NCBI RefSeq assembly: GCF_024746835.1
Contig: NZ_CP080533.1
Coordinates: 186,001 to 250,000, forward strand
Direction: 5' to 3'
Length of the DNA: 64,000 nt
From: Mesorhizobium sp. AR02
GTDB lineage: Bacteria; Pseudomonadota; Alphaproteobacteria; Rhizobiales; Rhizobiaceae
Below, in pieces: positions 37,938 to 47,100 of this stretch (position 1 is its first letter; the number at the start of each line of letters is the position of its first letter). The notes below the pieces were generated by a model. That model saw nothing but the letters and a program-made list of their open reading frames with translations. It was not told where the DNA came from and ran no database searches. Both the position numbers and the translations under genes were made by a program.

Positions 37938-38163
37938 ATGGACGCGAGTGAAATGATTGCGATTGTCGACACCCTTATGAGGGTGGTGACGCCTGATATG
38001 TCTCCTAAGCAGCTTTGAAAGCGGCGAAGAAAGCGCACCCAAAAGCCACAAGGAAAGACATCGCCTGAGCGGCTTTCTACTCGATTATCGCGAATGCCGA
38101 CCAGGAGATCGGCAAAGCCAAGAACCTGCAAGCTTTTGCGATTCCCGAGCGCACGCAGCAGTG
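37938..38163 (+). pseudogene. small conserved protein with frameshift and nonsense codon
   Basis: ATG 37938 begins MDASEMIAIVDTLMRVVTPD and MSPKQL. A shift near 38017 continues LKAAKKAHPKATRKDIA, then an in-frame TGA (probably once a Trp codon) near 38067, then AAFYSIIANADQEIGKAKNL and a stop at 38163. The reconstructed protein would be about 75 residues and helical. Family not recognised. Confidence 0.5.
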
Positions 38164-38271
38164 ATCCAGCCAGGTACGCCATTGGCAGCTCTAACGTTGG
38201 TGGTCCTGCTTTTCATGGCCGCCGGCTTTTGGGTGGCGGCCGAGTTGGTCGTTGCTGCGCACATGGCAGCG

Positions 38272-38484
38272 TCATTTCTGACGCTTCGGGAAGTTGATTA
38301 TCTGGGCACTGTCTTCCGGCTCCAGGGGTTCATGACTTGGCCTTTCGTGCCACATCACCTGGCGGAAATCGCACATATCCACTTTCTGGCCGCAAGTTGC
38401 GCACGAGTAGAAATTGTCGTGGCCATTTCCCTTTGCGGGCAACTTGCCGGGAATGCGCGGACCTAGATCTGACAGCTTTGTCAT
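38272..38484 (-). CDS. small zinc-ribbon-like protein
   Basis: A 70-residue protein with FYSCATCGQKVDMCDFRQVM followed by HE, giving three cysteines and nearby histidines as a possible zinc site. The start overlaps the stop of the DUF982 gene by four bases (ATGA), and AAGGA lies upstream, so it is the second gene of that pair. Function unknown. Confidence 0.65.
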   Translation of the reverse strand: MTKLSDLGPRIPGKLPAKGNGHDNFYSCATCGQKVDMCDFRQVMWHERPSHEPLEPEDSAQIINFPKRQK

Positions 38485-38771
38485 ATCTGGATGTCCTTAC
38501 TTACGTCATCCAGCAATTTAAGCGCGGCACTCTTGCCTGTGGGCTGCAACAGGCCCTGGTCGATAGCGACGGCTTTGAACGCCGCGAAGGCGATAGTCGG
38601 ACGGCAGATGCCATCCTTCGCCGCAGCGATCAGGCGAGAAGCGTCTTTGTACGCTGCTGCCTCTTTGTTTCGCCATTGTCCTTTAAGAGCTATCTCGGCT
38701 TCGCAGATGGACGAAACCTTCATGGTTCTGCCGTCTACCAGCTTGACCGGAAGCGGTAAAAAGTTGCCCAC
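38481..38771 (-). CDS. DUF982 family protein
   Basis: A 96-residue protein with the DUF982 layout: N-terminal PVKLVDGRTMKVSSICEAEI, then a Trp-containing helix (ALKGQWRNKEAAAYKDASRL), and a C-terminal PTIAFAAFKAVAIDQGLL. The GTG start at 38771 has GGAGG eight bases upstream. DUF982 proteins are small, common in Rhizobiales, and of unknown function. A second member lies at 51696-51980. Confidence 0.82.
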   Translation of the reverse strand: MGNFLPLPVKLVDGRTMKVSSICEAEIALKGQWRNKEAAAYKDASRLIAAAKDGICRPTIAFAAFKAVAIDQGLLQPTGKSAALKLLDDVSKDIQI

Positions 38772-38880
38772 GGCACGACCCTCCTGATCGTTGAGAGCGC
38801 CATAACGTGCCTAGGGCATTTTGGTTTCCTAATATGGGAACCATTTTAGCTTAATCTAATCGCGGGGTTGTGGTGAGTTC

Positions 38881-39655
38881 ATGCGTTTGAAAATCGTCGA
38901 GCCGTTATTACCGACCCTGGTCGGAAAGCCTCCCGAAGGCGATGAATGGATTCATGAGATCAAATTCGAAGGGTACCGCAGCCAGATCATCATCGACCAC
39001 GCCGCCAAGCGCCTCGGGCTCGACAGCGCGGTTTTCGACGGCGAGATCGTGGTGCTCAACGACGCCGGACTGTCGGACTTCGCCGCGCTATGCAAGGCGA
39101 TCACTCGCCGGCAACACGATCTGTACTTCGTGGGCCTTCGAGCTTCTCCATCTTAACGGCCACGATCTGCGCTACATGGTCCTGGAGGACCGGCGCGAGA
39201 TCCTTGAAGGCATCATCCCGCCGGACAGCCGTATCCAGTTCAGCCAAGCGATGCCGGGCGAGGCAAGCGCCATCGTCCACCTGATCGACAGGCCGGCATC
39301 GAAGGCATGGTCTCGAAGCGGCGCGACAGCAAGTACCGCAGCGGCCGATCGACAAGCTGGCTGAAGATCAGGAGCTACGCGATCAACGAATAGGAGTTGC
39401 TTGGCTTTGAGCGCGAAATGGGCAAGCCCGCCTTGCGCTGATGTCCGATCGCAAGACTGGGAAGTATGTCGGGTCAGCCTTCATCAATTCCAGCCGCGCG
39501 ATCCGCGAACGACTTTGACAGCGCGTCCAGGAGCATCCCGGTCCAGCGCCGAAGGGCATGAAGCGGCCGGCGACGCAGTGGGTGAAGCCGGGGATCATCG
39601 GCCGGGGGAAGCACTTGCGTGGCGAGGAAGATTTGCGGCATGCTTCCCTCCAAGA
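38881..39655 (+). pseudogene. LigD-like ATP-dependent DNA ligase, heavily decayed
   Basis: The first frame has IVEPLLPTLVGKPPEGDEWI and HEIKFEGYR (motif I, with Glu where Asp is usual). A deletion of about 50 codons leads to LDSAVFDGEIVVLNDAGLSD. Further frames carry AFELLHLNGHDLRYMVLEDR, GIEGMVSKRRDSKYRSG, SWLKIRSY and, near 39560-39650, ATQWVKPGIIGRGKHLRGEE. At least three frameshifts and a stop interrupt it. It is a third ligase copy in the window, unrelated in position to the intact pair at 10.6-14.3 kb. Confidence 0.8.
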
Positions 39656-39672
39656 CTTTCGGGAGGAAGTGC

Positions 39673-39873
39673 ATGCCAATACAGAGAAGGGCGACTGAGG
39701 TCGGCATATTCGACGCGACTGAACTGGCGCTGCTCGGACGGGTCTCCGACAAGCTCAAGTTGGATGGTCAATCGCCCGACGAGCGCGACGCGGTCGCATC
39801 CCGCATTATCGCAAACTGGTGTGGTCGACAAGGACGAACTCGCCTCGCTTCGAAACAGCCGTTGGGGCGCTAA
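39673..39873 (+). CDS. small conserved protein, possibly with compensating frameshifts
   Basis: A 66-residue protein; GGGAGGAAG precedes ATG 39673. TEVGIFDATELALLGRVSDK and SPDERDAVASRIIAN look conserved. Then an adjacent frame reads VVDKDELASL, before the original frame resumes with KQPLGR and the stop. This suggests paired small indels. Function unknown. Confidence 0.5.
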   Translation: MPIQRRATEVGIFDATELALLGRVSDKLKLDGQSPDERDAVASRIIANWCGRQGRTRLASKQPLGR

Positions 39874-39875
39874 CC

Positions 39876-39998
39876 ATGGCCGTCGCTAAAAAGAATCAGG
39901 AGCGCGCCGGCTACGCCTGGATGTACGGTGCGCAGGCACGTAAGGATGGCAAAGAGCGCGCCGTGCCGGACTATTGGCAAGAGCAGGCCGAAGCCTAG
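39876..39998 (+). CDS. very small conserved-looking protein
   Basis: Forty residues, including ERAGYAWMYGAQARKDGKER and DYWQEQAEA, starting two bases after the upstream stop. The composition and close packing suggest it is translated with its neighbour. No family known. Confidence 0.4.
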   Translation: MAVAKKNQERAGYAWMYGAQARKDGKERAVPDYWQEQAEA

Positions 39999-40126
39999 TT
40001 GCAGGGCTTGACGGCGAGGCGATGGCCGGAGCGGGCAAGTCACGCCGGTCAGCGACTAGATGGAAGCCGAGGTCGATGAATCTGCGGTAGACCGGAACGC
40101 CGGAACCTAAGCCAGCGACCGAGCTT

Positions 40127-40357
40127 ATGGCTCCGATGAGCACACGCGGCATCACCTTTCTCGACCAGTGGATCAGGAACAACGTTCCGGAGACGGCTAA
40201 GGCCGACGTCATCTCCGTTGACGAACTTACCCATAAGCTTATCGCAGATACAAAGGCGGTCGGGATCAAGCGAATTGAGATCGATGAGGAAGTCGATAGC
40301 CTCTACCGGACAATCCTCGATGCCATCGTACACTATGATCCGGGCATACCCGAATGA
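40127..40357 (+). CDS. DUF768 family protein
   Basis: A 76-residue protein (ATG 40127, or 40136 for MSTRG) with the DUF768 pattern: STRGITFLDQWIRNNVPETA, ADVISVDELTHKLIADTKAV, GIKRIEIDEEV. Small helical family, best known to me from Mesorhizobium, of unknown function. Its stop overlaps the start of the next DUF768-like gene (ATGA). A third relative is at 63244-63456. Confidence 0.8.
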   Translation: MAPMSTRGITFLDQWIRNNVPETAKADVISVDELTHKLIADTKAVGIKRIEIDEEVDSLYRTILDAIVHYDPGIPE

Positions 40358-40587
40358 GCCAGCGAGCTGTCGAGTTCTTGCATCTATGGTTGGAACGAAA
40401 CGATGTTCTTAGCTTCCGGTTCGTTGACGACCACGCTGCAATCGTTGATCTCGCAGTTCGTCTGTTCTTTGATGCAGAGGCCGCCGGCATCAGTGAAGAC
40501 GAAATAGTCGAAAGCTGGGATGATGTCCGTCGAGGTCTCGTTGACATCATGGTGCAACGCCATGTGGCGCCACCAACAATGCACTGA
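40354..40587 (+). CDS. divergent DUF768-like protein
   Basis: A 77-residue protein with QRAVEFLHLWLERND and LAVRLFFDAEAAGISEDEIV, matching the start and the second helix of DUF768 proteins but with a different middle. It overlaps the upstream DUF768 gene by four bases. The pair looks like an old tandem duplication. Confidence 0.65.
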   Translation: MSQRAVEFLHLWLERNDVLSFRFVDDHAAIVDLAVRLFFDAEAAGISEDEIVESWDDVRRGLVDIMVQRHVAPPTMH

Positions 40588-40659
40588 TGTCAGCTTCCAA
40601 CCGACCCGTCCGGCGCGTCTGTGCCGCCCTCGCTGGCCGTTGCGGTCATTGCACTCGTT

Positions 40660-41016
40660 TCATTGGTCGTCATGGTCGTTACATGCCGAAGACATGCCCC
40701 TCTGATGCCTTCTAGGAGAGCTTGAGCGCGCGGCAGAGAGGGGCGAATGCCGGCGAGCGGAACTGGGCTGCGCGTCGAGCGGGAGCATCAGGGCTATGTG
40801 CCCCGGCTTGCGAACGGGCGGCCCCACTCTGACGTAGTCGGCAATCGGGAGAGAGAAGGTCGCCCCAGCACAACTATTCGTCAGGTCCGGCGTCGGTTCG
40901 CCGACTCCCAGGCGATGAAAAATGGGAGAACTCTGAAGATCCCGATGTGTTGTAACGGCCAGCAGAACGGCGAACAACAAAACCAGCGCAAACGCTACGC
41001 CAAAAACCCAGCCCAT
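40660..41016 (-). CDS. small protein with one membrane helix
   Basis: A 118-residue frame; AAGGAGAG precedes ATG 41016 at good spacing. Residues 1-22 (GWVFGVAFALVLLFAVLLAV) form a membrane helix, followed by a short conserved-looking HRDLQSSPIFHRLG segment. The later Ser/Arg/Pro-rich part may result from a lost stop. Function unknown. Confidence 0.5.
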   Translation of the reverse strand: MGWVFGVAFALVLLFAVLLAVTTHRDLQSSPIFHRLGVGEPTPDLTNSCAGATFSLPIADYVRVGPPVRKPGHIALMLPLDAQPSSARRHSPLSAARSSSPRRHQRGMSSACNDHDDQ

Positions 41017-41155
41017 CGCGATCTCTCCTTAATGGCTGCCCACCACGGCAAGCATAATATTGCACGTTCGCCGCTTTAACTTCACCACTTGCGGTCGTTT
41101 CTTTACTGGGTAATACTACCTCTCGGGGAATGTGCGGGTTGTTGGGGGGAGTACA

Positions 41156-41368
41156 ATGCCAATTTATCATGTCGCGGAGATGCGCTTGGATCGTATTGTT
41201 AGGTCGAAAGCAGTCGTAGCGAGTAGTCCAGAAGCGGCTGCATTGATGATGAATTCGCGGAGTTTAATCTCGCAAAAATGGGAGAAAGATTGGGTCCGCG
41301 TGACCGACGAAAATGGCGGCCGAGTATTCGCTTACACGATCGCCAGGCGAAAACCGGTCGCCACCTGA
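41156..41368 (+). CDS. small YHxxEM-family protein (copy 1)
   Basis: A 70-residue protein (ATG 41156, GGGGGGA upstream) reading IYHVAEMRLDRIVRSKAVVA, SSPEAAAL, WVRVTDENGGRVFAYTI. It shares this order (YH-EM, ASxPEA, W-RV-DE, VF-Y) with the 70-residue protein at 52975-53187, so they are paralogues. Probably a small alpha/beta domain. Function unknown. Confidence 0.6.
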   Translation: MPIYHVAEMRLDRIVRSKAVVASSPEAAALMMNSRSLISQKWEKDWVRVTDENGGRVFAYTIARRKPVAT

Positions 41369-41417
41369 CGTTAGGCAAAGACTCAGCTATGTCTAGGGTG
41401 CGGCGGGGTAAGAGCGC

Positions 41418-41626
41418 TTGTCAGACATTCAAAATGAGGAATCCGATGGGCTCGTCGACTACGTTGAAGTCGTCGAGAATATGGGTGAGTGGTTCGTCCG
41501 CGTTTTCCGACACGGCAAAGCCAGTGTCGGAACTTTCGAGGTAGAAGATTACGCCCGATCATTGCCGAGGGACAACGCGCTGGCTTGCACCTCGGCAAAT
41601 GCACTCCGGCGAAAGCCGGCACGCCC
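41418..41626 (+). pseudogene. small conserved protein, frameshifted
   Basis: Reads YVEVVENMGEWFVRVFRHGK then ASVGTFEVEDYARS. A shift near 41566 continues in another frame with AEGQRAGLHLGKCTPAKAG. It looks like a small protein with a beta-rich core that lost its frame. Family not recognised. Confidence 0.4.
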
Positions 41627-42022
41627 AAGAGTAAGCCTGTGTTGCCGGTCACTCCCGCACCGCGGCTTCATCGATCTCAGCTTCCATTTCGTCACTGACA
41701 GGCTTGCTCTTGCCGGCGCCGGCGGACGGCAAATCGTAAAAGCACTGTAGTCAGTTAAGATGGGCGTCTGTCGTCCCGGCCTGGAAATGCCTATCAACTC
41801 ATGGGCTATGTCGCGAGCTTCCTCGGATTCGGGAAGATAGCCTGCCGCGTGGCAAAGCGCGACGTGGACGGGAGTAACCCGCAAACAGGCTCAAGATCTG
41901 ATTGACCGGAGGCTGTGACCGCGCGGCCATCGAAGAAGCAGCGCTGAGCTTGCTATCGGAAAGTTGAATTTCAGCAGCTAAGAAATCCGCGCCGTTCGTT
42001 GCCAAGCAGCACCCCCATCCCG
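41627..42022. other. stretch with no clear gene
   Basis: The minus strand carries a segment reading ALCHAAGYLPESEEARDIAH in a frame starting near 41884, but no family or ribosome binding site supports it. It lies downstream of the kinase operon end. Confidence 0.35.
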
Positions 42023-44098
42023 CTAGCCTATCTTGATCTTTTGGGGCTCTGCATTGGCAATCGCGAGGAAAATGCTTTCGAGCAAATCCTTGTCGCGGAA
42101 CGGCTTGCCGAGCAGCGGCACGTCCGCTGGTCGATCGGCGATCTCTTCCGCATCGGCATAGCCCGTAATGATAACCGCCGGCCAATCGGAGCGCAGATTA
42201 CGTGCGAAGCGGATGACGTCCACTCCGGATACGAGTGGCATGGCGAAGTCGGTAACGATGACGTCGAAATCGTCGGGAGCGCGTTCGATCATGGCCAGCG
42301 CCTCCGCACCTCCCCCCGCGCAAGTCACCTCGAAACCACGTTGACGTAGCGACTCGGCCGTCAGGTGCCGCAAGACGTTACTGTCATCGATCAAAAGGAT
42401 CGACGGATGGTCCGTGCGGGTGTCTAGAAACATCTGCCCAATGTCGACGTCCACCGACGGAGTGGTTGGTTCTTCGACCGAGCGTGGTAGCCACAGTTGC
42501 ATGGCTGTTCCACGATCAACGACGCTGTCGATGCGTAGCGTACCGCCAGACTGCTTCATAAAGCCATAGACGGTGCTGAGACCGAGCCCCGTTCCCTTGC
42601 CGACGGGCTTTGTGGTGAAGAAAGGTTCGATGACCTTCGCGAGAATATCAGGCGCGATGCCCGAGCCCGTGTCTCTGACTGTCACAACGACATAGTCACC
42701 CTCTGGCACATCTTCCGATCGGTTTGCAACTGAACGGTTTTGTGCATGAACCGTTATTGTACCTCCAGAAGGCATGGCGTCGCGCGCATTGAAGACCAGA
42801 TTCATCAAGGCAAGCTCAAGCTGGCCGGCGTCGACGTGCACCGGCCATACCTTGTCGTCGATTTGCCAATCGAAGCGGATCAGCCCTCCTAAAACGGGAG
42901 CGACCAACCCGTTCATGGTGTCGCCAAGGGCAGCAAGCCGCACCGGTTCTGGTTTCAGAGTTTGACGGCGCGAAAAGGCGAGCATTCGCGTGACGAGATC
43001 GGCGCCTTGTTTGGCAGAGCGCCGCAGCAGGTCGACAACCTGGCGCGCCTGATCATCCAGTATCCCGCGGCGTTCAAGCAATCCCAATCCGCTAAGAATA
43101 GCGGCGAGCAGATTGTTGAAATCATGAGCCAAGCCACCTGTCAGCTTGCCGATTGCGTCAAGACGCTGTGATTGCAGTAGCTGATCTTCGAGGCCTCGCC
43201 GCTCGGTAACATCAAGCAACGTACCCAGTATCTCCGGTTCATGGCCGTCAGTACCGCTAGATATCACTCCCTGATCAAGAAAGATGCGATACTCGCCATT
43301 CGCGCATAGCCAGCGAAATTCACAGGTATAGGAGCCAGTGGTTTTCGCCTCCAGCAGTGCTCTTTCTAATCTTGGTAGGTCCTCGGGGTGCACTCGGCTG
43401 AGGCCGAAGGCCGGATTCGAGGTCAAATCTTCAGGCGAAAAACCGGTCAGCCGCTCGACACCCTTGGTCACAAAGCGCGCCGCGAAGGGTGGCTCGGCTG
43501 CTCTCGCATGGAAGCAAACCGGCAGCGAACTCAGGATGGCATCTTGCCGTTCCTCTGCGCTGCGCAGGGCCCGCTCCGCCTGAAGCTTGTCCTTCTGTGC
43601 CTGCAGCGCCTGCGCCAGCAGTCCCTGCTCGGTCGCTGCCTTTCGCTGGATTTCCAGCGTCTTTTCGTGGAGTTCGACGAAAACCGCGACTTTCGACCGG
43701 AGCATGATCGGATCGAATGGCTTGAACACATAGTCGACCGCGCCGGCATCATAGCCGCGCAACATGTGGGCCTCCTCCTTGTTGATGGCGGTAAGGAAGA
43801 TGATCGGCGTGCGCTTGGATTGCTCGCGCCGGCGGATAAGCGCGGCCGTCTCATAACCGTCTATTCCCGGCATGAGGACATCCAGAAGGATGACGGCAAA
43901 GTCCTCCTTCAGCAGAAAGCGCAGCGCCTCTTCGCCCGATTGGGCGCAGATGACGTCGCCGGTCGAGGCAAGCACTTCGCTGATCGCCAGCAGGTTGCGC
44001 TCATCGTCGTCCACGGCGAGGATCCGTGCCCTTGCCGGTCCTTCGGCCAATTGCACGACCTCATGACTTCTTACTCTGTTTCTCAGATGCCTTTGCAT
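42023..44098 (-). CDS. hybrid histidine kinase (REC-PAS-HisKA-HATPase-REC)
   Basis: A 691-residue cytoplasmic protein. An N-terminal receiver (about 24-140) has ILAVDDDERN, the phospho-Asp in VILLDVLMPGIDG and the conserved Lys in VFKPFD. A coiled coil and PAS domain (about 190-305) precede a HisKA domain with GKLTGGLAHDFNNLL, a HATPase with NLVFNARDAMP, VTVRDTGSGIAP and GTGLGLSTVYG, and a C-terminal receiver (about 565-685; ILLIDDSN, VIVTDFAMPLVSG). It lies ten bases downstream of the giant HAMP kinase gene, so the two form an operon and may exchange phosphate. No membrane segment. Confidence 0.93.
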   Translation of the reverse strand: MQRHLRNRVRSHEVVQLAEGPARARILAVDDDERNLLAISEVLASTGDVICAQSGEEALRFLLKEDFAVILLDVLMPGIDGYETAALIRRREQSKRTPIIFLTAINKEEAHMLRGYDAGAVDYVFKPFDPIMLRSKVAVFVELHEKTLEIQRKAATEQGLLAQALQAQKDKLQAERALRSAEERQDAILSSLPVCFHARAAEPPFAARFVTKGVERLTGFSPEDLTSNPAFGLSRVHPEDLPRLERALLEAKTTGSYTCEFRWLCANGEYRIFLDQGVISSGTDGHEPEILGTLLDVTERRGLEDQLLQSQRLDAIGKLTGGLAHDFNNLLAAILSGLGLLERRGILDDQARQVVDLLRRSAKQGADLVTRMLAFSRRQTLKPEPVRLAALGDTMNGLVAPVLGGLIRFDWQIDDKVWPVHVDAGQLELALMNLVFNARDAMPSGGTITVHAQNRSVANRSEDVPEGDYVVVTVRDTGSGIAPDILAKVIEPFFTTKPVGKGTGLGLSTVYGFMKQSGGTLRIDSVVDRGTAMQLWLPRSVEEPTTPSVDVDIGQMFLDTRTDHPSILLIDDSNVLRHLTAESLRQRGFEVTCAGGGAEALAMIERAPDDFDVIVTDFAMPLVSGVDVIRFARNLRSDWPAVIITGYADAEEIADRPADVPLLGKPFRDKDLLESIFLAIANAEPQKIKIG

Positions 44099-44108
44099 GG
44101 ACCGGCCG

Positions 44109-47100
44109 TCAGTTCACTGCCACGAGAATTTTTTCCGGGGTCTCCACGCGCGACCGGGAACGACCTATCCAGACACGAAGCAATGCCATCAGCAGATCAA
44201 GATCGACCGGCTTGGCGATGTAATCGGAAGCGCCGGCGTCCAGACATTTCTGTCGATCGCCCTTCATCGCTTTGGCAGTCACCGAAATCAGCGGGATGTG
44301 GGCAATCGCTTGCGTGCCGCGAATGCGCCGCATCGTCTCGTAGCCGTCCATCTCCGGCATCATGATATCGATCAAAGCTGCATCGACGTCCGGGGTCTGT
44401 TCCAGCAGCGCGACGCCGTCGCGGCCGCGTTCAGCATGCAGAACTTGTATATCGTAGGTCTCAAGGACACTGGTGAGCGAATAGATGTTGCGGATATCGT
44501 CGTCGACGATGAGAACCTTTGCACCCGCCAGATCCGACTTGCCGGTCTGTTCGGTCTCCGGTCCGTCGTCTTCGCGCCCTTCTCCCGGTAGTGTCGCCGA
44601 GATATGAAGAGCCAACTGAGCAAAATTCTCCGCCCGCGGCGCATTAGCAAGCGACGGGTTCAAGGCCAGCACCTGTTCAAGTGCATCCGGATGTGGGGCA
44701 AAGAACAACAGCTGCGGCAAGGCTTCACCGAACTGGCCAGTCAGCTCGTCCAGCGCTTGTGCGTTCTCCTTGGCGGACCGTCCGAAGCCGAGCACCACGG
44801 CATCATATGAAGCCATGCCGATATCGTCCGCATTTGCCGCGAAACGACCGACCGCAGTAACCGAAGTCACGCCGTCGCGGATCGCTTCGACGAGCGATAG
44901 CCGGCGCTCCGGATCGGGGTCGGCGACCAGAACGCGGCGCTGGATGCGCAGCTTCCTGGAATGGATATCTTGAAACACCTTCATCAGTTCGTCAGAGGAA
45001 ACAGGCTTAGTGGAAATGCTGGACGCCCCCTTGTGGGCGAGACTGTCGATGTCTTCGGCACCCGAGATAACGTGCACAGGAATTCCCCTCGTCTTCTGAT
45101 CATGGCGCAGGAGATCGAAAAGCACCCAGCCGTCGATATCCGAAAGACCGAGATCAAGCGTAATGGCGTCGGGAACCAGTTTGCGTGCAAGGGCCAGGGT
45201 GCCGGACCCTGCATTAGACAGGACGCCTTTCAGGCCCGCCGAGCGTGCGAGACCAAGCAGCAACCCGCCAAAGGTCGGGTCGTCCTCGACGATCAGCACG
45301 ACCCGATCGGTCGGGGCGATGGTATCGCGATCATCGATCAGCTCCGCCGAGGGCGGACTGCCGAGCGATGCTGGCGCAGCGACAACCTCAGTCGGCGCAG
45401 GCAAGGCCGACTGCGCGGCCGCCACACGGGGACCAGCGAACGGGATGACCAGCGTAAATGTCGAGCCCTTGCCCGGTGTGCTTTCGACCCGCAACTCGCC
45501 GCCAAGCAAGCGCGCAATCTCCCGGCTGATCGAGAGCCCAAGCCCGGTGCCGCCATATTTGCGGCTAGTGGTGCCATCGGCCTGTTGGAAGGCCTCGAAG
45601 ATCAGTTTCTGCTTGTCCTCTGGAATGCCGATGCCCGTGTCGGTCACAGCGATTGCCAAGGCCTTCACCGCTTGCCCCGAGCCGTTGCGGCGGCTGGCCT
45701 TCTCGACCCGGAAATTCAAACTGACCTCGCCCTGTGAAGTAAACTTAAATGCGTTCGAAAGCAGGTTAAGGACAATTTGCTGCAGTCTCTTCTCGTCGGT
45801 GCGGACCGTTTCGGGAAGGGCTGGGTCGACCTTGATGGTAAAGCCCAGGCCCTTGTCGGCCGCCAACTGGCGGAACGTGCGTTCCATATGCTGACGCAGA
45901 TGGGTCACCGGCATATCGTTAATATCGATGGAGACGGTACCGGACTCGATCTTCGACAGGTCGAGGATATCGTTGATGAGACTGAGAAGGTCGGTTCCGG
46001 CAGAGTTGATGGTACGCGCGAACTCGACCTGCCTTTCATTGAGATTGCCCTGCTGGTTGGTCGCAAGCAGGTTTGAGAGAATGAGCAGCGAGTTGAGCGG
46101 TGTGCGTAGTTCGTGGCTCATATTGGCCAGGAATTCGGACTTGTACTTCGAGGTAAGCGCCAGCTGCTCGGCTTTCTCCTCCAGAGCACGCCGTGCCATC
46201 TCGATTTCTAGATTCTTGTTTTCCACCTGCTTCTTTTCGTTTTCGAGCAGCTGCGCCTTTTCCTGCAACTCCTCGTTCGTCGCATGCAACTCTTCCTGCT
46301 TCTTGGTCAGCTCGGTCTGACGCGCCTGCAATTCCGAGGTCAGCAACTGTGACTGCTTGAGCAGGCCCTCGGTGCGCATCGTTGCGGCAATGGTGTTGAG
46401 AACGATGCCGACGGACTCCATCAGCTGATTGAGAAACGACTGGTGCGTGTCACGGAATTCGCCGAACGAGGCAAGTTCGATGACGGCTTTGACCTCATCC
46501 TCGAACAAGGCGGGAAGGATGATGACGTTGGCCGGCGAGGCGCTGCCGAGACCTGACGTGACGCGCAGGAATTCCGGCGGCACATTGTCCAGCATAATGG
46601 CACGCTTGTCGGCAGCGCTTTGCCCGACGAGTCCTTCGCGCAGATCGAGACGCTGTTTGATGGCGGCCTTGCTTTCGGCGCCATAGGACGCCGCCAGCTC
46701 AAGATAGGATTCCTCCTCGTCGCGATTGGTGACGTAGAAGACGCCATATTGGGCGTTCACCAGCGGGGCGAGTTCGGACATAATCAGCCGCGAGACGGTG
46801 GCAAGGTCGCGTTCGCCCTGCAGCATCCGCGAAAATCGCGCGAGATTGGTCTTCAACCAATCCTGCTCGGCATTCTTCAGCGTCTGATCCTTCAGATTGC
46901 GGATCATTTCGTTGATGTTGTCTTTTAGCGCGGCGACTTCTCCGGAGGCCTCGACGCTGATCGAGCGGGTCAGATCGCCCTTGGTCACCGCAGTCGAAAC
47001 CTCGGCAATGGCGCGCACCTGAGTGGTCAGGTTGGCGGCGAGCTGATTAACATTGTCGGTGAGGTCGCGCCAGAGGCCGGCTGCACCCGGCACACGCGCC

